DNA of 64,000 nt from Thalassotalea sp. 1_MG-2023 (GCF_030546745.1 NZ_JAUOPD010000004.1:124001-188000), one strand, 5' to 3'. Positions 20,501 to 29,836 are shown, numbered from the stretch's first letter. Program-made: numbers and translations. The notes: generated by a model not told the origin, from the sequence alone.

Positions 20501-21540
20501 AAGAGTCAAACGTAACGGAACAGCTTGCAAAAGATAATATAATTGATAACGCAGACCAACAATTAAACCAGAAGATTTTTGAAAACATGCCACCAATTCG
20601 TTTTTCTTGCGGTGATTGTCAATATGCTAATTTATCTTTTGGAAAAGTCGACTTTTTATTAAATCGAATGAGTGATAATAAGTTAGTCATTGAAAATTTT
20701 GTTGCCAAAAGAAAAGGTAATCAGTTGGCATTTGATGCTAGCTGGGAAGTGCAAGGCGAACATTCGATTACGGATATCATTGGACGCTTTGATAGCAACG
20801 ATATTGAAAGAGAATTTGAGCGTTTAGGTCTATCATCAACCGTAGCTGACAGCGGTTTGGAAGCTTCCTTTGCCGTTAATTGGTTAGGTGGTCCCCATAA
20901 TTTTGCCGTGAGTAATTTTAATGGGGATATCAAAGCCGAACTTGACGAAGGTGTGTTAAAGGAAGTTCCTGATCAAGCCAGAGCTTTTTCAATACTTAGC
21001 TTGCAATCATTAGTCAGAAAGTTAAGGTTCGACTTTCGTGATATGTTTTCTGATGGCATGTTTTATAGTGAAATAAAAGGTGATTATCATATTAAAGATG
21101 GCATTGTTTATACAAAAAACACCTTTATGAAAGGGGCTGCAGGTGATTTAAGTGTTAAAGGTAATACTGATTTAACGACTCAAAAGCTAGATTACCGAAT
21201 GTCATACCAGCCCAATGTTACCTCCAGCCTTCCCGCTATCGCATGGATTGCAACGTTGAACCCTGTCACGTTTTTAGCTGGCGTGGCGATAGATGGTGTT
21301 ATAACCTCTCAAGTACCAGTTGAGTACCAGTTTGCGTTAACGGGTGATATTGCTAAACCAAATTTTCAACAGATAAATAAAAAGACTAAACACATAAGTG
21401 TTGGGCAAGACTCTCCTCCTCAAATTGTTGAAAATTTACCAGAGCAAGCATCAGAGCAAAAAATTGAAGGGGTACTAAACCCAGAAACAGGGCTGATAGA
21501 ACCAGTCAAAAAAGATCAAATGGAACGGCCAAATGGTTAA
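17560..21540 (+). CDS. yhdP: YhdP family AsmA-like lipid-transport protein
   Basis: Protein of 1326 residues, near the 1266 of E. coli YhdP. One N-terminal membrane anchor (about residues 16-40) is followed by a huge periplasmic beta-rich region of repeating-beta-groove type and an AsmA-like C-terminal portion (about 1080-1270; SLQSLVRKLRFDFRDMFSDG is a family hallmark). YhdP with TamB and YdbH bridges the envelope and carries phospholipids to the outer membrane. AGAGGTGA lies ahead of two adjacent ATG codons; I use the first. It overlaps the nitrilase gene by 8 bases. Confidence 0.93.
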   Translation: MMRVSKVSNRWLNRAYKILAILLVIFAVLISSLRLFLPYAHNYRQHLQDYINNTYNSHIVIGNLNMGWLSSGPSLIAENVSVLQTEGAEIYIEAFDVSVDFWRSIKQRNIVTKDLSLNGVRVLFDQQAFSSNSTSNTKLVKNASRLFLKQINRFSVQNSQIIYRDEKGERTFLIKELYWANNGLSHKAKGKVVLDGLTSNTLQFNMAIHGEKLRDMQGKLYLQANQLNITPWLDKVFAIEDENTHASINFDAWLAIKNGKADQLQVSLGDNQIAWQHQNAIKTLNITQGQLVFDNLSTTERLHVYSNNILIRTDEQQWQPFVVDVKRNNGNLIGSISQLDIGGVNDLLPLFIEQKEIRSTLEAINPSGQITKIVFQQSKDDIKATANFSQFQSQYSDGIPAISGLSGEVAFHNDTMKVALDGQQGVVDFAEHFDAPITFERLLGNVVVRKQAEQWKISSTDLVLDSSKIKVNAALGITVSPEKDTEMSLVANASELNVVDAPSLYPSLLMGENLVGYLNGALKKGNISQAKILFNGPLAKFPFDHNEGIFNVSAELENASFIFNESWPAIQHFAANLNFTNNKMLITGRSGTLNGLDVTGVTASIDSLSHDQVLNVAAEIAQADPALVTNLMLTSPLDESVGAVLEQVNVKQNIAATFSLSLPLNNVDATLAKGNIRFNDNDVALKSPEMLFSGLNGQLTFENEKINTKGLTANWRGMPLSFEVKGIQNPLHYETEINISALWPENAWLAQLPTLMKPYGEGLLAWQGQLVLNNFDDGEFNYHLTVDSTLEGTTLNLPTPFNKGEQEITKSKVIVNGDLEESTIDAMIGEQLAFYGKLNHQQINFNQSHLILGDEPMSLPKTGFHVTTSLASASVNEWQPFITDLLASIALLNTENNQHTSPLLPSPDIIRGNIAQVDVYGEELNGVSFDLADQTSWWQLTLTSKEARGEVKIFPELLTQGIDINADYIRIATEKPLFNAKESNVTEQLAKDNIIDNADQQLNQKIFENMPPIRFSCGDCQYANLSFGKVDFLLNRMSDNKLVIENFVAKRKGNQLAFDASWEVQGEHSITDIIGRFDSNDIEREFERLGLSSTVADSGLEASFAVNWLGGPHNFAVSNFNGDIKAELDEGVLKEVPDQARAFSILSLQSLVRKLRFDFRDMFSDGMFYSEIKGDYHIKDGIVYTKNTFMKGAAGDLSVKGNTDLTTQKLDYRMSYQPNVTSSLPAIAWIATLNPVTFLAGVAIDGVITSQVPVEYQFALTGDIAKPNFQQINKKTKHISVGQDSPPQIVENLPEQASEQKIEGVLNPETGLIEPVKKDQMERPNG

Positions 21541-22375
21541 TATATCTGCGATTCAATTAACAACAGCACCAGATGTTGCAACAAATTTAACGGTTATTGA
21601 GCAACAACTGAGTACATTAACAGCCAGCACTAATCAACAACATATAGTGGTGTTACCTGAATGTTGTTTATATTTTGGCGGTAAAGATTCTCAGCAACTC
21701 GCTTTAGCAAGGCAAACCTGTAATGATGATGCCTTAAGAGTCGCTTTAGCAACGTTAGCTAAAAAGTATGGAGTTTGTTTAATTGCAGGCAGTGTGCCCT
21801 TGTATCAAGCGAAGGAAGATAAATTCACCAATAGTTGTTGCGTGTTTAACGCAGCTGGTGACGAAGTTGCTCAATACGATAAGTTACATTTATTTGATGT
21901 TGAAGTTCAAGACAGTGAAAAACACTATTTAGAGTCAAAATATACCTTGGCGGGTAATAAGGTTGTCACCGTAGACATAGCAGGTATCACTGTTGGACTT
22001 ACTATTTGTTACGATCTTCGTTTCCCCGAATTATTTAGACAGTTGCGAAACAAAGGCGCACAAGTTATCACTGTGCCGAGTGCATTCACTAAAGTCACCG
22101 GTGAAGCACATTGGCTTGCACTATTACGCGCACGAGCGATAGAAAATCAAGTGTATATTGTTGCAGCGGGTCAATACGGCACGCACAGCAATGGTAGAGA
22201 AACATATGGGCATAGTATAATTATTGATCCATGGGGAGAAATTATTGAACAGCTTCCTGAAGGTATTGGGCATATTACGGCGCAAATAGATACCGCAAAA
22301 ATTACACAGGTAAGAAAAGCAATACCTGTTCAAACTCACAACAAATTTACAACGAAGTTAATCAATCATGAATGA
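21533..22375 (+). CDS. Nitrilase-superfamily carbon-nitrogen hydrolase (Nit1/2-like)
   Basis: Protein of 280 residues with the Glu-Lys-Cys triad of the superfamily: [11 protein letters not shown] (Glu about 43), YDKLHLFDV (Lys about 117) and [14 protein letters not shown] (Cys about 157). The combination CYDLRFPE and the family length point to the Nit branch, which includes deaminated-glutathione amidase and omega-amidase-like enzymes. The true substrate cannot be fixed. It overlaps yhdP at its start and tldD at its end by 8 bases each, an arrangement seen in many gammaproteobacteria. Confidence 0.92.
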   Translation: MVNISAIQLTTAPDVATNLTVIEQQLSTLTASTNQQHIVVLPECCLYFGGKDSQQLALARQTCNDDALRVALATLAKKYGVCLIAGSVPLYQAKEDKFTNSCCVFNAAGDEVAQYDKLHLFDVEVQDSEKHYLESKYTLAGNKVVTVDIAGITVGLTICYDLRFPELFRQLRNKGAQVITVPSAFTKVTGEAHWLALLRARAIENQVYIVAAGQYGTHSNGRETYGHSIIIDPWGEIIEQLPEGIGHITAQIDTAKITQVRKAIPVQTHNKFTTKLINHE

Positions 22376-23807
22376 AGTTGAACAAGATTTATTAGGTAAA
22401 GGCCAAATAGATCAAGGTTTTATAACCGATATATTATCTGGTATTAATCAGACTAACATTGACCTTGCTGATTTATATTTTCAATCAAGCGCCCATGAAT
22501 CTTGGCTACTAGAAGATGGCGTTGTTAAAGAAGGCTCCTATAATATTGAACGAGGGGTAGGCGTAAGAGCAGTTTCAGGTGAAAAAACTGGCTTCTCATA
22601 TTCCGATGATATTTCGGCTCAAGCGATTATAAAAGCTGCCGATGCCGCTAAAGGCATCGTGAAAGCTGAACAATCTGGAAAAATTAAAGTATTTAATAAG
22701 CAACCTGTTGTGCAAATTTATAGCGATATAGATCCGTTAGGTAGTTTGACTCAAGAGCAAAAAATTACCTTGTTACATGAAGTTGAAGCACATGCTAGGC
22801 AACAAGATGAACGTGTAAAGCAGGTTATTGTTAGCTTATCTGGGGTCTATGAAAAAATATTAGTTGCCGCTAACGATGGCACTTATGCCACCGATATTCG
22901 CCCGCTAGTTCGATTAAATTGTTCAGTACTTGTTGAAAGTGATGGTAAACGTGAGCGCGGTAGTGCTGGTGGTGGCGCGCGAACAGATTACAGCTATTTT
23001 TTCGAAGCGGAAGGTGACCAACCACGCTACCTTGAATATGCTCAGGAAGCGGTAAGGCAAGCGCTAGTTAATTTAGTGGCGATTGACTCTCCAGCTGGCA
23101 CATTACCTGTGGTGCTAGGAGCTGGCTGGCCGGGCGTTTTACTGCATGAAGCTGTTGGTCACGGTTTAGAAGGCGACTTTAACCGCAAAGGATCATCTGC
23201 ATTTTCTGGAAAAATCGGTCAACAAGTTACCTCTGAACACTGTACGATTGTTGATGATGGCACATTGGCTAATCGCCGAGGTTCTATGAATATTGATGAT
23301 GAAGGTGTGCCGGCTCAATACAATACCTTGATCGAAAAAGGCATTTTAAAAGGATATATGCAAGATAAGCATAATGCTGCATTAATGGGTGTAAAAGCTA
23401 CAGGTAATGGACGTCGTGAGTCTTATGCGCATTTACCGATGCCACGGATGACAAACACTTACATGCTTGCAGGACAGCATTCTCCCACTGATATCATAAA
23501 GTCCGTTAAAAAAGGAATTTATGCCCCACACTTTGCAGGGGGGCAGGTTGATATTACCTCAGGTAAATTTGTGTTTACCAGTTCAGAAGCCTATTTAATT
23601 GAAGATGGTGTGATCACCTCGCCAATTAAAGGGGCAACACTAATTGGTAGCGGACCTGAAGCTATGAAAAAAGTCAGCATGGTAGGGAATGATCTCGAAT
23701 TAGACCCTGGAATTGGCGTGTGCGGCAAAGATGGGCAAAGCGTTCCAGTCGGTGTGGGACAACCAACGTTAAAAGTAGATGAAATGACTATAGGCGGCAC
23801 GCAATAA
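22368..23807 (+). CDS. tldD: Metalloprotease TldD
   Basis: Protein of 479 residues, matching TldD length (481 in E. coli). The zinc motif [11 protein letters not shown] sits near residues 259-269 (HExxxH). Family stretches [26 protein letters not shown] and [15 protein letters not shown] are intact. TldD forms a heterodimer with TldE/PmbA and degrades unfolded peptides, matures microcin B17-type peptides and helps remove CcdA. The pmbA partner is not in the window. The gene ends the mre-maf-rng-yhdP-nit series and is followed by a weak terminator-like hairpin. Confidence 0.97.
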   Translation: MNEVEQDLLGKGQIDQGFITDILSGINQTNIDLADLYFQSSAHESWLLEDGVVKEGSYNIERGVGVRAVSGEKTGFSYSDDISAQAIIKAADAAKGIVKAEQSGKIKVFNKQPVVQIYSDIDPLGSLTQEQKITLLHEVEAHARQQDERVKQVIVSLSGVYEKILVAANDGTYATDIRPLVRLNCSVLVESDGKRERGSAGGGARTDYSYFFEAEGDQPRYLEYAQEAVRQALVNLVAIDSPAGTLPVVLGAGWPGVLLHEAVGHGLEGDFNRKGSSAFSGKIGQQVTSEHCTIVDDGTLANRRGSMNIDDEGVPAQYNTLIEKGILKGYMQDKHNAALMGVKATGNGRRESYAHLPMPRMTNTYMLAGQHSPTDIIKSVKKGIYAPHFAGGQVDITSGKFVFTSSEAYLIEDGVITSPIKGATLIGSGPEAMKKVSMVGNDLELDPGIGVCGKDGQSVPVGVGQPTLKVDEMTIGGTQ

Positions 23808-23823
23808 CGCTGTCGCCTTCTAT

Positions 23824-23847
23824 GAGAGCGCAAACAAGCGCTTTCTT
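23824..23847 (+). terminator. Hairpin after tldD, probable weak terminator
   Basis: Stem GAGAGCGC / GCGCTTTC (one G-U pair) around loop AAACAA, followed by only a short T run. It is correctly placed 17 bases after the tldD stop. Confidence 0.5.
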
Positions 23848-23969
23848 AGGTGTTAACCAAATAACGTATCTTAGCACTCCTTGGTATTATTCAGCATAAT
23901 CAACGTTTAGATTTTAGTGATTGCTAATAATCGATAAATTTTCTTTTTTACATTCATTGCAGCTATCTG

Positions 23970-23991
23970 TGTAATGTTATATTATCACGGC
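23970..23991 (+). promoter_or_regulatory. Zur-like zinc-responsive operator
   Basis: GTAATGTTATATTATCAC lies at 23971-23988, an imperfect dyad of the form seen in gammaproteobacterial Zur boxes (ATGTTATA half-site, AT-rich centre). It contains a possible -10 (TATATT) for the next gene. It precedes a small CxxC protein and a histidine-rich TonB receptor, which fits zinc repression. The match is from memory of the consensus and was not scored. Confidence 0.6.
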
Positions 23992-24004
23992 CATGAAGTT
24001 GAAC

Positions 24005-24292
24005 ATGCGCCTTTTCAAAAAATTTAAACACGTATCAATGAGTGCCTTTTTGTCACTTATTATGCTGTTCTCTTTTGCTACTCATAGCCATGATACTTCT
24101 ACAGATCTTCAAGTTTTTGAACAGTTAGATTGCAAGCTTTGTCAGCAAAAAGCCGACCCTGCTTACCGCCCTGTAACCATTGCCAATACGAACATTGGCC
24201 AATATTCGGCGCCCTGTCTTAATAAACACGTAATGCTCGCTGCACTACCAACTTATGTAAAACCATCGCAACGTGCACCGCCTACACCTTAG
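24005..24292 (+). CDS. Small secreted/membrane protein with CxxC, possible zinc-uptake accessory
   Basis: Protein of 95 residues from the second ATG. An ATG four codons earlier (23993) is possible but would leave almost no leader after the Zur-like promoter. A hydrophobic segment (SAFLSLIMLFSFATHSHD, about 12-30) looks like a signal peptide ending in a histidine pair, followed by LDCKLCQQK (CxxC) and another cysteine (APCLNKH). I do not recognise a named domain. Small proteins of this size beside ZnuD-like receptors are often annotated as zinc chaperones, and the operator and the receptor downstream support a metal role. This is inference. Confidence 0.6.
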   Translation: MRLFKKFKHVSMSAFLSLIMLFSFATHSHDTSTDLQVFEQLDCKLCQQKADPAYRPVTIANTNIGQYSAPCLNKHVMLAALPTYVKPSQRAPPTP

Positions 24293-24431
24293 TACTCCCT
24301 TATTTTTAAACAAACCTTATTTTAATTAAATTTTTGATTGAACGAGCATCGTCTTACGCCGAGGTTTATGCCTTGTGCGATGATGACCTTTGCGCATTTC
24401 GTTCATATACTCATAAATGTACAGGAATATT

Positions 24432-26936
24432 ATGAAACTTTTCCCCGTAGTGACGCTATTCACGTTGTCGTCAGCATCCTCTATTGTTTTTGCCGCTCAA
24501 CAAGTCTCGGGCATAGTAAAAAATGCAAGTGGTGAACCAATTCAATACGCTAAAGTTGCGATTGTAAACAGTAAAAAAGTTGTTCTAACGGATGAATTTG
24601 GTAGGTTTACCTTTACAGGGATAGAGTCAGGCAACGTTGAATTACATGTGAGTGCGAAAAATTTTGCGCATCAGAATCAAAAAATCACCTTATCATCTGA
24701 CAACAGAACAAAAATTAATTTCTCATTAAAACCCAGTGTGATGGAAGTGGTAGATGTGCATGCAACACCATTACATTCTTCTACCATCGAATCTGCATTG
24801 CCAGTAAATGTTATTGCTAGCGATGAACTACGAACGAAACAAGCATCAACGTTAGGTGAAACACTTAAAAATGAAGTGGGTGTGCATTCTACTTATTTCG
24901 GCCCTGTTTCTAGTAGCCCAATTATCCGCGGGTTAGATGGCCCTCGCGTTTTAATCACGCAAAATGGCCTAGATGTAGGTGATGCCTCACGTGTTGGTCC
25001 AGATCATGTTGTGTCGACAGAATCTGCTACCGCACAACAAATTGAAGTATTACGTGGCCCAGCAACGTTATTTTATGGCAGTGGTGCCATTGGTGGCGTT
25101 GTAAACGTTGTTGATAACCGAGTACCAAAACAGCTTGGCGATGAATTTAGCTATTTAGCGAAACACAACACAGTGGCATCAGAAGACGAGCTGAGTTTAA
25201 TGGCTAATACTTCTGTAGGCAATATGGCGTTTCATGTTGATGGTTTTTGGCGAGATGGCGATGATTACAAAATACCCGGTTATGCGGAGCTGGAGCACGA
25301 CGAAGATCATGATGAACATAGTGAAGAGCACGACCATGATCATGAAGAAGAACATGAAGAGCATGCGCAAGAAAAAGGTATTTTAGCCAATAGTGCCTCT
25401 AAGTCTTCTGGCTTTACCATTGGTACAAGTTTTATTCTTGATGAAGGCTTTATTGGCTTTTCATACGGAAAAAGCAATCGTGAATACGGAATACCAGGGC
25501 ACAGCCATGGAGAAGAGCACGAAGAAGATCATGAAGAACACGAAGAAGGCCATGATGATCATGAAGAAGAGCTTGAGGTTCACGAAGAAAATGTTTGGGG
25601 TGATTTAACCCAAGAACGTTTACAGTTTTTAAGTGAATTGAACTTCAATAAAGGCTTTGTTAATAAAGTTGCGAGCAAATTATCTTATACAGACTACCAG
25701 CATAAAGAAATTGAGGGTGATGAAGTTGGCACTGTTTTTAACAGTGAGATGTTAGAGGCTCGCTTTGATATCTTTCATAATGAAATGTTTGGATGGAAAG
25801 GTGCTTGGACACTTCACTACAAAACCAATGACTTTGAAGCTATTGGCGCGGAAGCCTTTACGCCGCCATCAGAAACGAGCTCTGTTGCATTAGCTTGGTT
25901 AGAAGAGCGTCATTTTGATGATCTTCTCGTACAGCTTGGCGCACGTATTGAGCATGTAGAAGTTAGTGCGCAAAATGATGAATCGCATGACGAAGATGAA
26001 CATGATGATGAGCACCATCATGATGAAGACGAATTAACAACTCAAGATTTTACGCCAGTAAGTTTATCAGCAGGTTTCGTATGGGATTATCAGCCAGGGT
26101 ATAACATTGGCTTATCATTAGCCTATTCGCAACGAGCACCTTCTGCAGCAGAGTTATTTTCAAATGGTCCGCATATAGGCACCAATACGTTTGAAAAGGG
26201 GGCGATTTACTCATTGCACAATGATCACTTCCATATCGAACAAGAAGGTATTGAACTAGAAACGGCAACGAACATAGATTTAACTTGGCGCAAATTTGAA
26301 GGTGACTTAGGCTTCGTGCTTGGTGCGTTTTATAATCAGGTTGATGATTATTTTTATCAAACCAATACTGGACTTTTTGTTGAAACACATCACGAACATG
26401 GTGATCATGAAGAAGAGCATGATGAACACGAAGAAGAACATCATGAAGATGAAGAAGATCATCATGATGAGTTTTCAGATGAAGGCTTGCCTGTTTATGT
26501 GTATCAACAACGTGACGTTGAAATGTACGGTGTTGAAGCTGAGGTGATTTATCAATGGACATCAAACCTTCGCTCAAATGTGTATGCTGACTATACGCGT
26601 GCTAAATTAAAATCAGGTGGTAATTTACCACGTATACCACCAATGAGAGTTGGTGCAACCATTGATTATATGGCGCAAAACTATAGTGCCCAATTGTCTG
26701 TTAATCATTATTTTGATCAAGATGATATTTCTCAATACGAAGAAGAAACAGCCGGTTATACGTTAGTTGATGCGCATGTGAACTATTATTTAGACGGTAT
26801 TGGCGATGATTTCGTTTTATTTGTTAAGGGTAACAACCTTACAGATGAAGATGCGCGTGTGCATACATCATTTTTAAAGAATGTAGCACCTTTGCCGGGT
26901 AGAGGTATTGAATTAGGAATTCGAGGCAGTTTTTAA
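24432..26936 (+). CDS. TonB-dependent receptor with His/Asp/Glu-rich loops, ZnuD-like zinc receptor
   Basis: Protein of 834 residues. The start follows AGGA by five bases; an upstream ATG is less well placed. After the signal peptide comes a carboxypeptidase-regulatory-like domain (about 20-100, VSGIVKNASGEPIQYAKV), then the plug (VNVIASDELRTKQASTLGE; PIIRGLDGPRVLI; RGPATLFYGSGAIGGVVNVV) and a 22-strand barrel ending in GIELGIRGSF with the terminal aromatic residue. Four extracellular-loop segments at about 285-314, 356-386, 515-535 and 652-679 are dense in His, Glu and Asp. This matches ZnuD-type zinc receptors. Copper or nickel uptake cannot be excluded. Confidence 0.85.
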   Translation: MKLFPVVTLFTLSSASSIVFAAQQVSGIVKNASGEPIQYAKVAIVNSKKVVLTDEFGRFTFTGIESGNVELHVSAKNFAHQNQKITLSSDNRTKINFSLKPSVMEVVDVHATPLHSSTIESALPVNVIASDELRTKQASTLGETLKNEVGVHSTYFGPVSSSPIIRGLDGPRVLITQNGLDVGDASRVGPDHVVSTESATAQQIEVLRGPATLFYGSGAIGGVVNVVDNRVPKQLGDEFSYLAKHNTVASEDELSLMANTSVGNMAFHVDGFWRDGDDYKIPGYAELEHDEDHDEHSEEHDHDHEEEHEEHAQEKGILANSASKSSGFTIGTSFILDEGFIGFSYGKSNREYGIPGHSHGEEHEEDHEEHEEGHDDHEEELEVHEENVWGDLTQERLQFLSELNFNKGFVNKVASKLSYTDYQHKEIEGDEVGTVFNSEMLEARFDIFHNEMFGWKGAWTLHYKTNDFEAIGAEAFTPPSETSSVALAWLEERHFDDLLVQLGARIEHVEVSAQNDESHDEDEHDDEHHHDEDELTTQDFTPVSLSAGFVWDYQPGYNIGLSLAYSQRAPSAAELFSNGPHIGTNTFEKGAIYSLHNDHFHIEQEGIELETATNIDLTWRKFEGDLGFVLGAFYNQVDDYFYQTNTGLFVETHHEHGDHEEEHDEHEEEHHEDEEDHHDEFSDEGLPVYVYQQRDVEMYGVEAEVIYQWTSNLRSNVYADYTRAKLKSGGNLPRIPPMRVGATIDYMAQNYSAQLSVNHYFDQDDISQYEEETAGYTLVDAHVNYYLDGIGDDFVLFVKGNNLTDEDARVHTSFLKNVAPLPGRGIELGIRGSF

Positions 26937-26956
26937 TAAGCTTTTCTAAGTGGTAT

Positions 26957-26995
26957 CGCGAGTAATGTAGAAACTCATCGGCTTCATTACTCGCG
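26957..26995 (+). terminator. Hairpin after the TonB receptor
   Basis: An 11-bp perfect stem CGCGAGTAATG / CATTACTCGCG with a 17-base loop, followed by TATTGTTC. Placement 20 bases after the stop suggests transcription end, although the T run is poor. Confidence 0.5.
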
Positions 26996-27073
26996 TATTG
27001 TTCAAAAAGCGCTTAACAAAGACAAACCTTAACTATGGTAGCATCAAAGCTTAATGTTTATGCATATCAAAGA

Positions 27074-27107
27074 TAAAGGTAAGCCTCTAAGTAGAGCGGC
27101 TTACCTT
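27074..27107 (-). terminator. Terminator of the cvfB-like gene
   Basis: Read on the minus strand, AAGGTAAGCC pairs with GGCTTACCTT, with a second inner stem (CTCTA/TAGAG), and is followed by a T-rich stretch. It begins directly after the stop codon. Confidence 0.7.
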
Positions 27108-27108
27108 G

Positions 27109-27939
27109 CTAAACGAGGTGAATGCCACTTTCAGAGAGGGTGACTTTTCCCTGCTTTAATAAATTTCCAACGGCAGCTTTATAGGTTTTTTTACTGACTC
27201 CAAACGTTTTTGAAATTTCTGCAGGCGTACTTTTGTCATGTATATGACAATAGCCATCATGTTGCTTAAGGTAATTTAATAACTGTGTGTTAAAATCGAC
27301 CACTTTACTTTTGCCAGCACGCGATAAGCTGAGGTCTAATCGGCCATCTTCACGCACGTTTTTGATAAAGGCTTTTAGCTTTTGACCAACTCTCAAAGGT
27401 TTAAAAATTTCATTTTGATATAGCAATCCCCAATGTTTGTGGTTGATTATGGCCTTAAAACCTAAATCAGTTTTACCACCTATAACAATGTCAACCTCTT
27501 GCCATTGTTGATAGTCTGCTGGCCAGATATCTAAAAACTTATCTAATTTGCTTGAAGCTACTAATCTACCAGTTGTTTCATCAACAAAAACATACACTAA
27601 ATAGGACTTTCCCTGTTCCATTTTACGATATTGTAAATTGAACGGCACTAGTAAATCTTTAGGTAGCCCCCAATCTAAAAATGCGCCTAATTTATTGGTT
27701 TGTTTCACCCGTAAATATGCAAACTGTTCAGCTTGAACAAAAGGTTTGCTGGTTGTTGCTGTTATTTGCTCACTTGCATCGCGATATAAAAATACCTCAA
27801 CCGTAGATTGTTCATCTTGTAAAGTGGGTACTTGTTTATTGGGTAAGAAAAGCTGGCCGAAGGCTTGCCCATCAAGCACTAGCCCTTTATCTGACTTTTC
27901 TAAAATTGTTAATTGATTAAATTGACCAAGTGAAGCCAT
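27109..27939 (-). CDS. CvfB-like S1 RNA-binding protein (YitL family)
   Basis: Protein of 276 residues. The ATG at 27939 is preceded by GCAGG at a good distance, so I prefer it over a TTG four codons upstream. Tandem S1-type OB folds are visible (about 1-60, 65-130 with KLGAFLDWGLPKDLLVPF, and 140-215 with FKAIINHKHWGLLYQNEIF), followed by a winged-helix C-terminus (about 225-276; KSTPAEISKTFGVSKKTYKAAVGNLLKQG is the helix-turn-helix, quoted only in part by position). This is the conserved virulence factor B family, an RNA-binding regulator of unclear targets. It lies beside the TerB-like gene on the same strand. Confidence 0.87.
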   Translation of the reverse strand: MASLGQFNQLTILEKSDKGLVLDGQAFGQLFLPNKQVPTLQDEQSTVEVFLYRDASEQITATTSKPFVQAEQFAYLRVKQTNKLGAFLDWGLPKDLLVPFNLQYRKMEQGKSYLVYVFVDETTGRLVASSKLDKFLDIWPADYQQWQEVDIVIGGKTDLGFKAIINHKHWGLLYQNEIFKPLRVGQKLKAFIKNVREDGRLDLSLSRAGKSKVVDFNTQLLNYLKQHDGYCHIHDKSTPAEISKTFGVSKKTYKAAVGNLLKQGKVTLSESGIHLV

Positions 27940-27995
27940 AAATACCTGCAAGCGACGATTGAAAAAACATTGGTTAGTATACCTGACTCCTCACC

Positions 27996-28448
27996 TTAAG
28001 GCTTGGAAATCACCGTAGATTTTGCAGAAATATATTCGCTATGGCGTAAATGCAATAAATCTGCAATACGTCTAATGGTATGTTCTTCAATGGCATCAAT
28101 ATGATCATCTGCGTTTGCTAATTGCCAGAGTAATGCAATTATCTTTATTTTATCTTCTGGTTGATAATGATGATTAACAATAGACGTGAATCGATGGAAG
28201 TCATTGGCGTGTTCACATAATTCAATCGCTTGATTAATTAACGAATCTGCCGAGGATTCATCAAGTGAAAACTTCTCTCTTACTAATTTGGATAATTGCG
28301 TTTGTTCTTGTTGGTTCATTAAACCATCAGCTCTGATCACTTCACAAAGCAATACAGTACATGCAAGCTCTATTGTGATGGATTCTTCAATCGCAGAATC
28401 GTCACCTTGTTGTATTGATGTTAAAAAAGCAGAGATTTTGTCAAACAT
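27996..28448 (-). CDS. TerB-like helical protein
   Basis: Protein of 150 residues, entirely helical and acidic. Two related segments each hold an acidic metal-binding-like pattern: VIRADGLMNQQEQTQL (about 38-53) and NADDHIDAIEEHTIRRIADL (about 112-131). This is the TerB/DUF533-like fold (COG4103 type). TerB proteins are associated with tellurite resistance and membrane stress, but isolated copies such as this have no assigned function. No other ter gene is nearby. It is 57 bases upstream of the cvfB-like gene and probably shares its transcript. Confidence 0.75.
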   Translation of the reverse strand: MFDKISAFLTSIQQGDDSAIEESITIELACTVLLCEVIRADGLMNQQEQTQLSKLVREKFSLDESSADSLINQAIELCEHANDFHRFTSIVNHHYQPEDKIKIIALLWQLANADDHIDAIEEHTIRRIADLLHLRHSEYISAKSTVISKP

Positions 28449-28693
28449 ACTATTGGTCCTCTTTTTAATTCCCTTCCTATGTTAAGAGTATTCCTAATGA
28501 TAACAAGTTTAGAGTGTAATTAATTATTTGTGGATTAAGGTCTGTGATCCCTATACATGTGTTTTTTACTTTCGGTGTTAAACAACCTTGTTTGCATATT
28601 GAATTTTTGTTTTAACTTTTAAGTAGCTGTTTTACAATGAGCCTAATTAAAATGACAGCGTTGTCTTTTTTGGGTTCGAAAAATAGGAATAAT

Positions 28694-29836
28694 ATGACAC
28701 AACAAGTAGCAGGGGTGCAGCCACCCAAGAAAAAACGGTTATTATCGATAGATGCATTACGTGGCTTTGACATGTTTTGGATTTTGGGCGGTGAAAAGCT
28801 GTTTTTGGCCTTTTTTGTGATCACTGGTTGGTCTTTCTTTCACTTTTGGGCAAAGCAAATGGAGCATTCTACTTGGCACGGCTTCACTGCTTATGATCTT
28901 ATTTTTCCATTGTTCATCTTTTTATCAGGGGTTAGTTTAGGTATCGCGGCAAAACCATTATCTACTTACCCGCCTGAAAAAGCCAAAGCAACCTTACATC
29001 ACGGGATCAAACGTTTAGCGTTATTATTATTATTTGGTGTGATATACAACCATGCTTGGGGTCGAGGCTTACCGGTAAATATTGACGACGTTCGCTTTGC
29101 AAGTGTATTAGGTCGTATTGGCATTTCATGGTTTGTTGCAGCGTTACTGGTTTGGTATGTCAGTGAAAAAACTCAGTGGTTTGTTGCTGGTGGCATTCTT
29201 ATCGGTTATTGGTTGCTTCTAGAGTTCGTAACCTTAGGCGGCTATGGCGGTGGTAATTTCACTGCAGAAGGAGCAATCAATGTTTGGTTTGACCAGCATT
29301 TACTACCGGGAACAACATATCGTAATTTACCATTAGATCCAGAAGGGTTATTGTCAAATGTTACCTCTATTGTAAATGCATTGATTGGGGTGTTTGTTGG
29401 CCGCTTTATGATTAACAATATTCAGCAATCTAAAAAGCTTATAATCACACTATTGCTGATTGGCTGTGGTTGTATTGCCTTAGGTTATCTATGGGATATA
29501 GTCTTTCCAATCAATAAAACCTTATGGACAAGTTCGTTTGTGTTAGTAACTACTGGCTATAGCATTTTATTACTCACCTTATTTTATTTACTCATTGATG
29601 TGATTGGCTTAACAACATGGGCTAAGTTCTTTGCGGTCATAGGCACAAATTCGATCATTGTCTATCTAGCATCGAGTTTAATTAATTGGAAGTACACCAG
29701 CACAAGCCTTTTTGGTGGTTTGATCAAGGTTGCTCCTGCTGGTTGGCAAGATGTGATCTTGTTTGGCGGCATGCTGCTTATACAATGGTTGATACTCTAC
29801 TGGTTATATTGTCGAAAAATTTTTATAAAAGTTTAA
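28694..29836 (+). CDS. DUF5009/HGSNAT-like membrane acyltransferase (NagX-type)
   Basis: Polytopic protein of 380 residues. ATG 28694 has AGGA five bases upstream, so the longer open frame was rejected. The opening motif RLLSIDALRGFDMFWILGGE and a following FPLFIFLSGVSLGIA are typical of the heparan-alpha-glucosaminide N-acetyltransferase-like family (DUF5009), with about ten membrane helices. Marine relatives called NagX lie in chitin and N-acetylglucosamine gene sets, but no nag gene is nearby here. Probable role: transfer of an acyl group to a sugar across the inner membrane. A strong terminator follows. Confidence 0.83.
   Translation: MTQQVAGVQPPKKKRLLSIDALRGFDMFWILGGEKLFLAFFVITGWSFFHFWAKQMEHSTWHGFTAYDLIFPLFIFLSGVSLGIAAKPLSTYPPEKAKATLHHGIKRLALLLLFGVIYNHAWGRGLPVNIDDVRFASVLGRIGISWFVAALLVWYVSEKTQWFVAGGILIGYWLLLEFVTLGGYGGGNFTAEGAINVWFDQHLLPGTTYRNLPLDPEGLLSNVTSIVNALIGVFVGRFMINNIQQSKKLIITLLLIGCGCIALGYLWDIVFPINKTLWTSSFVLVTTGYSILLLTLFYLLIDVIGLTTWAKFFAVIGTNSIIVYLASSLINWKYTSTSLFGGLIKVAPAGWQDVILFGGMLLIQWLILYWLYCRKIFIKV

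Noticed and set aside
25393-25608. Alternative-frame ORFs across the His-rich loops of the TonB receptor (also 26050-26577 on the minus strand)
   Set aside because: Produced by low-complexity GAA/CAT codon runs of the real gene; compositions are strongly biased and no start signals are present.
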